Shown: positions 16,181-25,228 of the stretch, piece after piece
Numbering within the stretch: the stretch's first letter is position 1
Layout of the letters: every line of letters begins with the position of its first letter
From: Micromonospora sp. WMMD1082
GTDB lineage: Bacteria; Actinomycetota; Actinomycetes; Mycobacteriales; Micromonosporaceae
Direction: 5' to 3'
Assembly (NCBI RefSeq): GCF_029626175.1
Contig: NZ_JARUBM010000002.1
Location: 682,001-746,000, forward strand
Length of the DNA stretch: 64,000 nucleotides
Translations under genes and position numbers: made by a program
The notes under the pieces: model-generated
Database searches by the model: none
What the model saw: the letters and a program-made list of their open reading frames with translations, nothing else
What the model was told of the DNA's origin: nothing

Positions 16181-16663
16181 TCAGCTCGCCCGCGGCCAGC
16201 GCGGCGCGGTGGCGGGGGGTGCCACCGGCCGGCCGGAACCGGAGGGTCGGACACCGGTACGCACCGCCGGTGCGGGCACCCGGGGAACCGGACCACGCGC
16301 CGGGTGACCGGCGGCACGGTCCGGCCGCACCGGACGTGCGGCGGGGGTACGTCCCGCCGAAGGTCCGTTGATCAGGAACGGGAACGGCACGTGCACGAAC
16401 GGATTGCCGTGCCGGATGAGGGCGTCGAGCTGCCGCTCGTTGAGCCCGTGGTTCAGTAGCACCCGCCGACCCCAACGATGCAGCCGGCAGGGGAACCGGG
16501 CCCCATCGTTGCGGCACAGCGCCCCGGACGGCCACTCCTCCGCCGCGTGTACGACCACCGCCCGGACGGCCAGCCGGACGTCCTCAGGGGTCAACGGCGT
16601 CGGGACCGGCAACTCGCCCAGAATCTGATCGATGGGATCCGTCGACTGCTCATCAACTCGCAC
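16181..16663 (-). CDS. CxND/PCRLHRWG-motif protein, copy B
   Basis: A 160-residue paralogue of the proteins at 7549-7947 and 42225-42479. It begins MRVDEQSTDPIDQILGELP and shows the core LTPEDVRLAVRAVVVHAAEEW, then CRNDGARFPCRLHRWGRRVL, then LNERQLDALIRHGNP. The C-terminal 70 residues are Pro/Arg/Ala-rich and unconserved. GTG at 16663 follows GGGAGG. The DPIDxxLGELP entry is shared with the 42-kb copy and missing from copy A. No function known. It is monocistronic and divergent from a small secreted protein gene. Confidence 0.72.
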   Translation of the reverse strand: MRVDEQSTDPIDQILGELPVPTPLTPEDVRLAVRAVVVHAAEEWPSGALCRNDGARFPCRLHRWGRRVLLNHGLNERQLDALIRHGNPFVHVPFPFLINGPSAGRTPAARPVRPDRAAGHPARGPVPRVPAPAVRTGVRPSGSGRPVAPPATAPRWPRAS

Positions 16664-16949
16664 GGCAGACCTCCCGCAGCTCCGGTAGCGGTGCGCTTGA
16701 GCACCGCACCTCGGGCAGTGGTACGGCCCCCATGGCGGGATAGTTCAAAGTCCCGTTCCGGCAACCCGGCGACTCCGGGTCTACCTGTCGGGGGACGCGG
16801 GTGGCCGGACTCACCCGCCTGGTATACGCGGGCAGTCAGATCGTGGGCTGACGACCAGATCCCCTCCTCGGCGCAGCATGTAGCGCATCGTTCATCGACG
16901 GGACGCCCTCGGCCGGACATCCGGCCCGGGCGCGTGGGAGGAGAGCCCG

Positions 16950-17237
16950 ATGCGCAAACAATCGCTGCGGCAGCGACTGGCCCGGACAATCGTGGTGGTC
17001 ACCCTGGTGGCCAGTGGCCTGGGCACGACGGGCGGGGCTGCCCAAGCCGCCCCGGTTCCCGTCGTCAACGCGGCGGTGAGTGCCGCGCCGGTCACGCTGG
17101 CTGCGGCGGGCGGCTGGGGACTCCAGGGTGTCTTTCCCGACCCGATCACCTGCCACATCGCCGGAATCGCCTCCGGGCGGGAGTACGTCTGTGTCTGGTA
17201 CGTCCTCGTCTGGGCCCTGAACGTCTGGCAGGACTAG
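16950..17237 (+). CDS. Small secreted hypothetical protein
   Basis: A 95-residue protein with a clear Sec signal: basic RKQSLRQRLAR, a hydrophobic core VVVTLVASGLG and AQA-A near 33-35. The mature part is short, with an Ala/Val-rich middle, two Cys (CHIAGIASGREYVC) and a hydrophobic aromatic end (VWYVLVWALNVWQD). The two Cys could pair. ATG at 16950 has GGAGGAG 7 nt upstream. I do not recognise the family. The size and Trp-rich end might suit a surface-active or signalling peptide, but no maturation genes are near. Confidence 0.65.
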   Translation: MRKQSLRQRLARTIVVVTLVASGLGTTGGAAQAAPVPVVNAAVSAAPVTLAAAGGWGLQGVFPDPITCHIAGIASGREYVCVWYVLVWALNVWQD

Positions 17238-17249
17238 CGAGCCCAGCGT

Positions 17250-17277
17250 CGCCCGGTCCGCGATCGCGGACCGGGCG
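17250..17277. terminator. Bidirectional terminator
   Basis: Perfect 12-bp inverted repeat (cgcccggtccgc / gcggaccgggcg) with loop GATC, between the convergent secreted-protein and response-regulator genes. Confidence 0.75.
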
Positions 17278-17293
17278 AGCCCGTCACCGCCGG

Positions 17294-18004
17294 TCAGACC
17301 AGCCCGGCGTCGTGGACGAGCAGGGCCACCTGCACCCGGTTGTTCAGGCCGAGGCGGGTCAGCAGCCGGGAGACGTACGCCTTGACGGTGGCCACGCTCA
17401 TGAACAGCTCCCCGGCGATCTCGGCGTTGGTCCGCCCCTGGCCCAGGGCCACCGCGACGGCGCGTTCCCGCTCGGTCAGACCCGCCAGTTGCTGGGCGGC
17501 CCGGTCGCGGCGCGGGTCGGCCGTCATCGTTGCGGCCGTGACGTGCGCGATCAGGGTGCGGGTAACCGTCGGGGACAGGGTCGCCTCGCCCGCCGCCACC
17601 CGGCGCACCGCTCGCACGATCTCGACCGGCGGGGTGTCCTTGAGCAGGAACCCGCCGGCGCCGGCCCGCAGCGCCCGCAGCACGTGCTCGTCGGTGTCGA
17701 AGGTGGTCAGCACGAGCACCTCGGGTGGTCTCGGCAACGCGCGAAGCGCCTCGGTGGCGGCCAGCCCGTCCAGGCGGGGCATCCGGATGTCCATCAGCAC
17801 CACGTCCGGCCGGCACGCGGCGACCGCGGTGACCACCTCGCTGCCGTCGGCCGCCTCGCCGACCACCTTCAGGTCGGGGGTACCGCCGAGGATCATCGAC
17901 AGCCCGGCGCGTACCAACGCGTCGTCGTCCACGATCAGGATCCGTACCGGGCCGGCCGTGGTCGGCTCCGCCGCATCGGCCGGTGCCGGTTGGTCTCCGG
18001 TCAC
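17294..18004 (-). CDS. NarL/LuxR-family response regulator
   Basis: A 236-residue regulator. Receiver domain at about 20-140, with acidic pocket D26-D28, phospho-acceptor Asp72 in LMDIRMPRLDG, Thr in LVLTTFD and Lys in GFLLKDTPP. A LuxR-type helix-turn-helix occupies about 170-230 (LTERERAVAVALGQGRTNAEIA, then VATVKAYVSRLLTRLGL). The GTG start overlaps the stop of the upstream histidine kinase by 4 nt, so the pair is coupled. The divergent ABC exporter operon starting at 19375 is the likely target, as is common for such pairs in actinomycetes. Confidence 0.94.
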   Translation of the reverse strand: MTGDQPAPADAAEPTTAGPVRILIVDDDALVRAGLSMILGGTPDLKVVGEAADGSEVVTAVAACRPDVVLMDIRMPRLDGLAATEALRALPRPPEVLVLTTFDTDEHVLRALRAGAGGFLLKDTPPVEIVRAVRRVAAGEATLSPTVTRTLIAHVTAATMTADPRRDRAAQQLAGLTERERAVAVALGQGRTNAEIAGELFMSVATVKAYVSRLLTRLGLNNRVQVALLVHDAGLV

Positions 18005-19242
18005 GACGCCGGCCAGGGCAGCCAGGCGGCCAGCCGGAAGTCCCCGTTGCCGTCGCGGCCGTGTTCCAGCCGCCCGCCGGCGAGGTTGACCCGCTCGGCG
18101 ATGCCGACCAGGCCGGTGCCGGCGCCGGGGATCGGGGCGGCGGCGGGTTCACCCACCGGCCAGCGGTTGCGGATCTCCACGGTCAGCCCGTCGCCCGGTG
18201 CGCCGCTGAGGCCGACCGTGACGGCGGCGCCGGCGGCGTGCTTGCGGGCGTTGGTCAGCCCCTCCTGCACGATCCGGTAGATGCTCCGGCCGGCCACGTC
18301 GGGCAGCCCGTCGGCCGCGCGGACCCGGTCGCGCAGGTCGACACGGATCCCGGCGGCGCGGGACTCGGCGACCAGCGCGGGCAGGTCGTCGAGGGTGGGC
18401 TGCGGACGTTCCGGTTCCGCGGGCAGGGAGGGCTCGGCCCGCAGCACGCCGATCACCTCGCGCAGATCCTGCAGGGCGGCATGGGCACTGCCCCGGATCA
18501 CCCCGGCCGCCCGCGCCACCTCCTCGGCGGGGGCGTCGGGGCGGAACTCCAGCGCCCCGGCGTGCAGGCTGAGCAGCGAGATCCGGTGAGCGAGCACATC
18601 GTGCATCTCCCGGGCGATGCGGGTGCGTTCCAGCTGGCGGGCCTGGGCCACCCGCAGCTGCTGCTCGGCCTCGGCCCGCTCGGCGCGTTCCCGCAGCGAC
18701 AGCACCAGCTGCCGGCGGGCCCGCACGAACATCCCCCACGCCAGCAGGCACAGGGTGATGACCGTGGCCCACGCGAGGCTCACCCAGTACGCGGTGCCCG
18801 GTTCGGGACGGACCAGGTAGTAGACGGCGTTGGCCACCAGGCCGGCCACGGTGAGGCCGACCGTGACCGCCGTGCGGCAGTGCACCGCCACGGTGAGATA
18901 GATGACCACCAGGGCCACCGCCGCGGCCACCGAGAACATGATCACCGGCAGCGACACCAGCGCCAACCCGACCGGCCAGCGGCGGCGGAACCAGAGCGCC
19001 GCCGCGCCGAGCAGGCCGATGAACGCGTCCGCGGCGATCATCCACGGGTGGGGCAACCGTTCCGCGATGATCGGCTCCATGGCGAAGGCGTCGCCGGTGG
19101 CCACCGGGATCCAGAGCAGGGCGGCCAGGAAGCAGAAGCTGTCCACCAGCCAGTCGCGGGTGGTGCGCCGGGGGTGGCGACGCGTCGGGCTCAACGACCC
19201 GGGCAGCAGCCACGGGTGTTCGAGTACGTCGGCGCTGGTCAC
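18001..19242 (-). CDS. NarL-type sensor histidine kinase (HisKA_3)
   Basis: A 413-residue membrane kinase. About five transmembrane segments fall at 35-50, 67-85, 95-120, 126-143 and 155-173. A short coiled coil (about 177-205) leads to the dimerisation/phosphoacceptor helix with His214 in IAREMHDVLAHRISLLSLH. The HATPase domain keeps RIVQEGLTNARKHA, GAGTGLVGIAERV and a C-terminal glycine-rich lid. There is no large extracytoplasmic domain, so it probably senses membrane or intramembrane signals. Start GTG at 19242; the longer reading leftwards from 19629 overlaps the ABC gene region and is unlikely. Divergent from an ABC exporter operon, which it may control. Confidence 0.92.
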   Translation of the reverse strand: MTSADVLEHPWLLPGSLSPTRRHPRRTTRDWLVDSFCFLAALLWIPVATGDAFAMEPIIAERLPHPWMIAADAFIGLLGAAALWFRRRWPVGLALVSLPVIMFSVAAAVALVVIYLTVAVHCRTAVTVGLTVAGLVANAVYYLVRPEPGTAYWVSLAWATVITLCLLAWGMFVRARRQLVLSLRERAERAEAEQQLRVAQARQLERTRIAREMHDVLAHRISLLSLHAGALEFRPDAPAEEVARAAGVIRGSAHAALQDLREVIGVLRAEPSLPAEPERPQPTLDDLPALVAESRAAGIRVDLRDRVRAADGLPDVAGRSIYRIVQEGLTNARKHAAGAAVTVGLSGAPGDGLTVEIRNRWPVGEPAAAPIPGAGTGLVGIAERVNLAGGRLEHGRDGNGDFRLAAWLPWPAS

Positions 19243-19374
19243 GGCGCAATGGTAGGCAGCTGTCCGGCCACCGGGCCAGCTACCAAAGTCGACGCCTGAC
19301 GGTCGACCTTGGTCGGGGTGAGGCAGACCGTCGGCCGCTGCGGGCAGCCCGGCGGTCCGGGCAGGCTGGCGTAC

Positions 19375-20319
19375 ATGATCGTTGTCGACCAGCTCACCAA
19401 ACGGTACGGACGGCACACCGCCGTCGAGAACGTGTCGTTCCACTGCGAGCCGGGCACCGTCACCGGCTTCCTGGGGCCCAACGGGGCCGGCAAGTCCACC
19501 ACCATGCGGATGATCTGCGGGCTCACCCCGCCGACCGCCGGTACCGCCGCCGTCGCCGGACGCCCGTACCGCCAACTGCCCAACCCGGGCCGCACGGTCG
19601 GGGTGCTGCTGGACGCCTCCGCACAGCACGCCGGGCGGACCGGCCGGGAGGCGCTGACCGTGGCCGCCGCCACGATGGGAGTGGACCGGCGGGCGGTGGG
19701 CGAGGTGCTCGACCGGGTCGGGCTGGACGCGGTCGCGGCCCGGCGCCGGGTCCGGGCGTACTCGCTGGGGATGCGCCAGCGCCTCGGCATCGCGCTCGCG
19801 CTACTCGGCAACCCCCGGGTGCTGATCCTGGACGAGCCGGCCAACGGCCTGGACCCGGAGGGCATCTTCTGGATGCGCGGCCTGCTGCGCGACTTCGCCG
19901 ACCGGGGCGGCACCGTGCTGCTCTCCTCCCACCTGTTGCGCGAGGTGGAGGCGGTCGCGGACCGGCTGGTGGTGATCGGGGGCGGCCGGATCGTGGCGCA
20001 GGGCGGCAAGGACGAACTGCTGGCCGGCGACGGCACGCTGGTGCGGGCCCGCGACCGGGCGGCCCTGCGCGGCGCGCTGCAACGCGCTGGCCTGACGGCC
20101 CGCGACGGCACCGACGGGCTGCTGGTCAGCGCCGACCCGGAGGCCGTCGGGCAGGCCGCCGCGACGGCCGGGGTCGCCCTCACCGAGCTGCGCCCGGCCG
20201 GCACCGGTGGCCTGGAGCAGCTCTTCCTCACCCTCACCACGGCCGAGCCGGCCGTCGCCGAGACCCGCCCCGCCGAGACCCGTACCGACGCCGCGCCGAC
20301 CGAGGAGGCCGTCCGATGA
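19375..20319 (+). CDS. ABC transporter ATP-binding protein
   Basis: A 314-residue ATPase of the drug/lipid exporter class. Walker A GPNGAGKS (about 34-41), signature YSLGMRQRLGIA, Walker B LILDEPANGLDPEG and the switch His in LLSSHLLREVE are all present. The C-terminal 90 residues are a regulatory extension typical of DrrA/BcrA-like ATPases. ATG at 19375 lets the protein begin IVVDQLTKRYG. It overlaps the permease gene by ATGA. It is divergent from the NarL-type two-component system. Likely role: energising export of an antibiotic or lipid; substrate unknown. Confidence 0.94.
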   Translation: MIVVDQLTKRYGRHTAVENVSFHCEPGTVTGFLGPNGAGKSTTMRMICGLTPPTAGTAAVAGRPYRQLPNPGRTVGVLLDASAQHAGRTGREALTVAAATMGVDRRAVGEVLDRVGLDAVAARRRVRAYSLGMRQRLGIALALLGNPRVLILDEPANGLDPEGIFWMRGLLRDFADRGGTVLLSSHLLREVEAVADRLVVIGGGRIVAQGGKDELLAGDGTLVRARDRAALRGALQRAGLTARDGTDGLLVSADPEAVGQAAATAGVALTELRPAGTGGLEQLFLTLTTAEPAVAETRPAETRTDAAPTEEAVR

Positions 20320-21101
20320 CCACCACCGCCGCACCCGAGGTCACCCCGGACGCCCGGCCGGCGCAGCGCCGGCCGTCGCTGGGCCGGCTGACCGCCGTGG
20401 AGCTGCGGAAGCTCGTCGACACCCGGGCCGGCCGCTGGTTGCTGATCACCATCGGCCTGGTCGCCGCCCTCATCGTCACCCTCCAACTGGTGTACGCGCC
20501 CGACGCGGAGCAGACCTTCGTCAACTTCTTCCTCCCGTCGCTGTTCCCGGTCGGGCTGCTGCTGCCGGTGCTCGGCATCCTCTCGATCACCAGCGAGTGG
20601 TCGCAGCGCACCGCGCTGACCACCTTCGCGCTGGTGCCCCGGCGGGAACGGGTGATCGCCGCCAAGCTTGCCGCGGTGGTACTGGCCGCCCTGGCCTCGG
20701 TGCTGGCGAGCCTCGCCCTCGCCGCCGCCGGGACGCTGGTCGCCGGCGCGACCGGCGGCGCGGGCAGCTGGCGGATCGAGGGCACGCTGATCCTGCACGC
20801 CGCCGTGTTCCAGGTGGCCAACGTGCTGATGGGGGCGGGGTTCGGCCTGCTGCTCCTGCACACCCCGCTGGCCATCGTGGCCTACCTGATCCTGCCGATC
20901 GCCTGGTCGATCGTGGGCGAGCTGGTCCGGCCGCTGAGCCGGGCCGCGGAGTGGCTGGACACCGGGCGCACCATGGAGCCGTTGTTCACCACCGAGATGA
21001 CCGCCGGGCAGTGGGGGCGGCTGGGGGTGTCACTGCTGGTGTGGCTGGTGGTGCCGCTGGTCGCCGGGCTGGTCCGGACGATGCGTCGGGAGGTGGCGTG
21101 A
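20316..21101 (+). CDS. ABC-2 type transporter permease
   Basis: A 261-residue integral membrane protein with about six helices (first at 43-61, others around 73-92, 115-142, 158-177, 181-200 and 238-254). The N-terminal 38 residues are cytosolic. The layout, with an amphipathic EWSQRTALTTFALVPRRERVIAAK stretch after helix 2, matches ABC-2/BcrB-like permeases. Translation is coupled to the ATPase upstream by ATGA and to the next gene by GTGA. It forms the channel of the exporter predicted from the ATPase. Confidence 0.9.
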   Translation: MTTTAAPEVTPDARPAQRRPSLGRLTAVELRKLVDTRAGRWLLITIGLVAALIVTLQLVYAPDAEQTFVNFFLPSLFPVGLLLPVLGILSITSEWSQRTALTTFALVPRRERVIAAKLAAVVLAALASVLASLALAAAGTLVAGATGGAGSWRIEGTLILHAAVFQVANVLMGAGFGLLLLHTPLAIVAYLILPIAWSIVGELVRPLSRAAEWLDTGRTMEPLFTTEMTAGQWGRLGVSLLVWLVVPLVAGLVRTMRREVA

Positions 21102-21799
21102 CGGCGTACGGGAAGCCGACGGTGGTCAGCGGCGGCGTCGGGGAGTTGCTGGTGCTCTGGGTCGGTATCCCGGTGCTCGGCGCCGCGGCGGGCGGTCTGC
21201 TGGCGGCGGGCGCGGGCTGGGTGGTCGGCCTGCCGTGGGCCCCGATGCAGGGCCTGTTCCGGCTGGTCGACGGGCTGCCCGAGGGGTACGCCCTGGCCGG
21301 CGGGGTGGGGGTCGGCGTACTGGCCGGCCTGGTGATCGCCGCCGTCGGCACCGCCGAGGCGGTGCACGTCACCGTGGACGGCACCCGGGTCCGCCTGCGG
21401 GTCGGCAGCTCCGAGCGGGAGGTCGGCCGGGCGCAGACGCGGGCGGTCTTCGCCGACGGCAAGGATCTGGTCCTGCTCGACGCGGACGACGGTGAGCTGG
21501 CCCGGCAGCGGTCCGACCTGCCGGCCGATCAACTGGCCGGCGCCTTCCGCGAGCACGGCTGGCCCTGGGTGGAGGCGGATCCGCACCGGGCGGCGTACCG
21601 GCGCTGGGTGCCCGACCTTCCCGGCCTGCCGGCCGGCGCGGACGCACTGCTGCGGGCCCGGCAGGAGGCGCTGGAACGCGACCGGGGCGACGAGACCCGG
21701 GAACTGCGGGCGGAGCTGGCCCGCTACGGCGTGGTGCTCCGCGACGAGGGCAAGCGGCAACACTTCCGGCTGTCCCGGTCCGCCCTGCCACCCGGCTGA
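21098..21799 (+). CDS. YqeB-like membrane protein, third gene of the exporter operon
   Basis: A 233-residue protein. Two hydrophobic hairpins (about 15-45 and 65-87) are followed by a cytosolic region with strands TVDGTRVRLRVG and AVFADGKDLVLLDADDGELARQ, then a helical C-terminus. This matches the actinobacterial YqeB-like family as I remember it. The GTG start overlaps the permease stop by GTGA, so it belongs to the same operon and may be an accessory or PH-like membrane regulator of the exporter. A strong terminator follows 27 nt after the stop. Confidence 0.75.
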   Translation: MTAYGKPTVVSGGVGELLVLWVGIPVLGAAAGGLLAAGAGWVVGLPWAPMQGLFRLVDGLPEGYALAGGVGVGVLAGLVIAAVGTAEAVHVTVDGTRVRLRVGSSEREVGRAQTRAVFADGKDLVLLDADDGELARQRSDLPADQLAGAFREHGWPWVEADPHRAAYRRWVPDLPGLPAGADALLRARQEALERDRGDETRELRAELARYGVVLRDEGKRQHFRLSRSALPPG

Positions 21800-21826
21800 C
21801 GCAGCACGCTGGGTCGCCGGCCGACG

Positions 21827-21866
21827 CGATCGGGCCGGGCCCCGTGGTGGTGGCCCGGCCCGATCG
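21827..21866. terminator. Bidirectional terminator
   Basis: Perfect 15-bp inverted repeat (cgatcgggccgggcc / ggcccggcccgatcg), 10-nt loop, between the convergent YqeB-like and M28 peptidase genes. Confidence 0.8.
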
Positions 21867-21880
21867 GGGCGTCTCGCGGG

Positions 21881-23506
21881 TTATCGCCAGTGGTGCTTGT
21901 GGCCGTGCTTGTGGCCGTGCGACTTGCCCTTCTTGCCCTTACCCTTGCCGGGCGCCTTGCCCGGCACGCCGTTCACGGCCGAGGTGTCGAACGCGAAGGT
22001 GATCACCGAGGTGGCGATGGCGTCGGCGTTGACGTCGAGCGCGAAGACGTTCACGTTGCCCTGGAGCTTGTACTTCTTGCCCAGCGCCTTGTAGACGGCG
22101 GCGTCGCCGCCGTCGGCGACCGGCGTGCGGCTGTCACACGCCTGGTGGTAGCAGGGGTCGTAGGAGACCCCGGCCAGCCCGCCGAACAGGGCGGCCTCGG
22201 CCTCCGTCTTGACGCCCTCGGCGCCGGTGAAGAGGCCACCGGCGGGGATGTCGACGTCGATGAACGCCCCGTAGTCCGAGCGGCCGGTGAAGTCGGACGG
22301 CACGGTGGGCAGCTTGCGGGAGGCGAAGAACTTCTCGAACACCTGCTCGATCTGCGCCGAACCCTCCGGCCCCGGGCCGGAGCCCTCCTCCGCCGAGTCG
22401 TCACCGTCGTACACCCCGAAGACGTAGTTCGGCGAGCCGACCATGTCGAAGTTGAGGTAGAGGGCGATGTCGGCGACCTGCTGCTCGGTCAGACTGTCCA
22501 CGTAGTACTGCGAGCCGACCAGGCCGGCCTCCTCCGCACCCCACCAGGCGAAGCGCACCGCGTTGTACGGCTTCACCTTGGCCATCTGCAGCGCGACCTC
22601 GAGCAGCGCGGCGCTGCCGGTGCCGTTGTCGTTGTAGCCCGGCCCCGCCGGGTCCGAGTCGAGGTGCGCCCCGGCCACGACCACATTGTCGGTGCGGCCC
22701 TGCTTGGTCTGGGCGAAGACGTTCTCGGTGCTCCGGATCTCCGACGTGGTGTCGGCCTCGATCCGCAGGACCAGGCCGGCCGTCGCGGCGAACTGCGCCC
22801 CGGTGTCGTACGACACGGCGACGGTCGGGATGCCGACCGGCGCGCCGAGGGTGCCGGCGTACAGGTCGTAGCGGTCCGCGTTCGCCTCCGGGGTGCCGTT
22901 GCCCTGGTTCATGATGATCGCGCCGGCCGCACCGGCGGCCTCGGCGTTGACCGCCTTGTCGCCGAACGCGCAGGTGCCGCGCTGCAACAGGGCGATCTTG
23001 CCGGCCACGTCCACGCCGTCGAAGTCACTGGCCTCACAGCCCGACGTCGAGGCGCGCGGTGGTTCGAGGGCGAGGTCCACCGGGACGACGAGCCCTTCCG
23101 CGACGCCGGCGCCCGAGTAGCTCATCAGCTCGTAGTCGACGCCGTCGGCGTACGTGGTCGGGTTCGGTGCCACCTGGGCGAACGACGAGCCGAACTCCTC
23201 GTAGAACGCGAAGTCGAACTGCTGCCGGGTCACCTGGTAGCCAGCCTTCTTCAGCAGCTTGGCCACGTAGTCGGCGCTCGCGTCGTAGCCCGGGGTGCCG
23301 GAGGCGCGGGTGCCGTTGTTGGCGTTGGCGATGGCCTGGAACTTGTCGAGGTGCTTGAGGACCCCCTTGACCGTCACCGCCTTGGTCAGCTTCTTGGCCG
23401 AGTTGTTGTTCGGGCTGGCCAACGCCGGGCTTACCAGCGCCGTCGTGCCCAAGAGAACGCCGGCCGCGATGGCGGCCAGCACTTTCCTGCCGGAGAAAGG
23501 CACCAC
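21881..23506 (-). CDS. Secreted M28 aminopeptidase with PA domain and His/Lys-rich tail
   Basis: A 541-residue exported zinc aminopeptidase related to aminopeptidase Y/S types. The signal peptide ends at about 30 (PALA-S). A PA domain is inserted at about 135-235 (CEASDFDGVDVAGKIALLQRG). The M28 ligands are His281 in AGAHLDSD, Asp293 in YNDNGTGS, Glu325-326 in WWGAEEAGLVGS, Asp in LNFDMVGS and a distal His in CYHQACDS. The last 20 residues are a Lys/Gly then His-rich tail, which may bind the wall or zinc. The first GTG of a pair at 23506 is chosen as start, with GAGGAAGGA about 11 nt upstream. It probably releases N-terminal residues from peptides outside the cell. Confidence 0.92.
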   Translation of the reverse strand: MVPFSGRKVLAAIAAGVLLGTTALVSPALASPNNNSAKKLTKAVTVKGVLKHLDKFQAIANANNGTRASGTPGYDASADYVAKLLKKAGYQVTRQQFDFAFYEEFGSSFAQVAPNPTTYADGVDYELMSYSGAGVAEGLVVPVDLALEPPRASTSGCEASDFDGVDVAGKIALLQRGTCAFGDKAVNAEAAGAAGAIIMNQGNGTPEANADRYDLYAGTLGAPVGIPTVAVSYDTGAQFAATAGLVLRIEADTTSEIRSTENVFAQTKQGRTDNVVVAGAHLDSDPAGPGYNDNGTGSAALLEVALQMAKVKPYNAVRFAWWGAEEAGLVGSQYYVDSLTEQQVADIALYLNFDMVGSPNYVFGVYDGDDSAEEGSGPGPEGSAQIEQVFEKFFASRKLPTVPSDFTGRSDYGAFIDVDIPAGGLFTGAEGVKTEAEAALFGGLAGVSYDPCYHQACDSRTPVADGGDAAVYKALGKKYKLQGNVNVFALDVNADAIATSVITFAFDTSAVNGVPGKAPGKGKGKKGKSHGHKHGHKHHWR

Positions 23507-23676
23507 GATGTGCCACGTCCTTCCTCTGTGGTTGTCCGGCTCCCCAACCCCCGTGTGCCGGATCTTCCGGCCATCCTGATGCACCTCGATGCCCGATGCA
23601 AAGGGCCTGTTCAGTCGAGCCGGACCGACGTTCGGCCCGGCACGGCCGTCGATGCCCCTCGCCACCGAGCCGGCAC

Positions 23677-25149
23677 TCAGGAGAGGAGGGCGGCCGTCAG
23701 CGCGACGGCGGCGGCCGACGAGGCGGTCACCGAGGCCACCCGTCGCCACGGCACGGTGGCACCGTTGACCGGCAGTTCCCGCCAGCGGTGGACGGCCAGG
23801 GCCAGCCCGGCGCCCGAGGCCGCGAGCCCGACCGGCCAGAGCCAGCCCGGCACGGCCGACCAGTCGCCGAGCTGGTGGCCCAGGGCTGGATAGACCAGCG
23901 CCCAGACGGCGGCCGCCAGCGCGGTCAGCCGGTCCAGCGTGGGGCGTAGGACGGTGCCGAGCAGCGACAGACCACCGATGAAGGTGAACAGCAGCGCGAT
24001 GCCGGCGCCGGCCCAGGTGGGCAGCGCCGGCGAGGCGGTGCCGGCCTGCTCCCGGGGTACGCCGAGCAGCCGCAGCCCGATCGGTTCCACGCCCTTGTCG
24101 GTATTGCCGAGCACCACCACCCCGTTGCCGGTGGCCCGGTCGAAGCCGATGTAGGAGTGGAAGCCGCTGGTGGCACCGTTGTGCCAGGTGATCTCGCGGT
24201 CGCCGTAGCGGGTGGTGAACCAGCCGTACCCGATGCGGGTGCGCTCGGTGTCGTCGAAGCGCGGCTCACGGGCGTCGACGCCCGGCGCGGTGCCGGCGGC
24301 GGTGGCGGAGACGAGCCGGGCGAGGTCCGCCGCGGTGGACCAGTATCCGATGCCGGCGGGGGCATACCCGGCGCCGATCCAGGGGTCCGGGGTGCGTCCG
24401 CTGCTCCGGGCACCCTCGGCCCGCCCGGCGGGCACCGCGTCCGGGTCGGTGACCTGCACGGTCGCGGTCATGCCCAGCGGGGTCAGCAGCTCCCGGTCGA
24501 GCAGCTCGGGGTAGCCGGTGCCGGCGTTCGCCGCGAGTGCCTGGCCGAGCAGCGCCATCCCGAGGTTGGAGTAGCCGACCCGGCCCCGGTCGTCCCCGGG
24601 CCGGTGGTCGTCGGTCGCGGCGCGGACCCGGTCGACGTCCTGCCCGGCGTACGGGTTGCCGGCCGCGAAGTTGGCCCAGAGGACGCGCACCCAGTCGCGC
24701 ACCGAGCCGAGGGGTACCCGGGGCAGGCCGGTGCGGTGGCTGGCCAGTTCGGCCAGGGTCACCTCGTGCGCCGGGCCGGTGACCTCGGGCCAGGTCGCGC
24801 CGAGGGTGTCGTCGGGGCGTACGGCCCCGGCGCTGGCCTGGTGGGCCAGCAGCATGCCGGTGAGGACCTTGGGCACCGAACCGATCTCGAACGGGGTGTC
24901 GGCCTCGACCGGGTTGCCGTCGCGGTCGCGGTCGCCGAGGCCGGCGGTGCGGACCTGGCCGCCGTCGATCAGCGCCACGGAGAGCCCACGGTATCCACCG
25001 GGATCGGCCACCGCGGCGCGGACCTCGGCGGCGAGGTTCGCGTCGCCGGTGGTCTGCGCGGTCAGTCGGGGTTCGCGGGGCATGACGCCGAGTCCGGCGA
25101 GGCCGGCGACGATCCCGGCGACGAGAGCGATGACGGGCGGCTTGCGCAT
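23677..25149 (-). CDS. Membrane serine hydrolase (beta-lactamase fold) with C-terminal helices
   Basis: A 490-residue protein. Residues 5-22 are a signal anchor. The hydrolase domain (about 35-365) shows S91-VPK94, Y193-SN195 and H323-NG325, the three active-site motifs of class C/DD-peptidase relatives. Four further transmembrane helices occupy about 383-485. This layout is common in actinomycete penicillin-binding-like proteins, and substrates could be wall peptides or esters. It is preceded on the same strand, 79 nt away, by an ArsR-like regulator gene, which suggests local control. A 170-nt gap separates it from the M28 peptidase downstream. Confidence 0.88.
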   Translation of the reverse strand: MRKPPVIALVAGIVAGLAGLGVMPREPRLTAQTTGDANLAAEVRAAVADPGGYRGLSVALIDGGQVRTAGLGDRDRDGNPVEADTPFEIGSVPKVLTGMLLAHQASAGAVRPDDTLGATWPEVTGPAHEVTLAELASHRTGLPRVPLGSVRDWVRVLWANFAAGNPYAGQDVDRVRAATDDHRPGDDRGRVGYSNLGMALLGQALAANAGTGYPELLDRELLTPLGMTATVQVTDPDAVPAGRAEGARSSGRTPDPWIGAGYAPAGIGYWSTAADLARLVSATAAGTAPGVDAREPRFDDTERTRIGYGWFTTRYGDREITWHNGATSGFHSYIGFDRATGNGVVVLGNTDKGVEPIGLRLLGVPREQAGTASPALPTWAGAGIALLFTFIGGLSLLGTVLRPTLDRLTALAAAVWALVYPALGHQLGDWSAVPGWLWPVGLAASGAGLALAVHRWRELPVNGATVPWRRVASVTASSAAAVALTAALLS

Positions 25150-25228
25150 GATGCTCCTTCCGTCGGTACGGCCGGTAGCTGGGCGGCCGGGGGCGGGTGG
25201 CCGGACGCTGGCGGGTGGCCTGGTGCGG

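Noticed and set aside
21890..23893. 667-codon open frame on the plus strand
   Set aside because: Antisense to the secreted M28 aminopeptidase with its intact zinc ligands.
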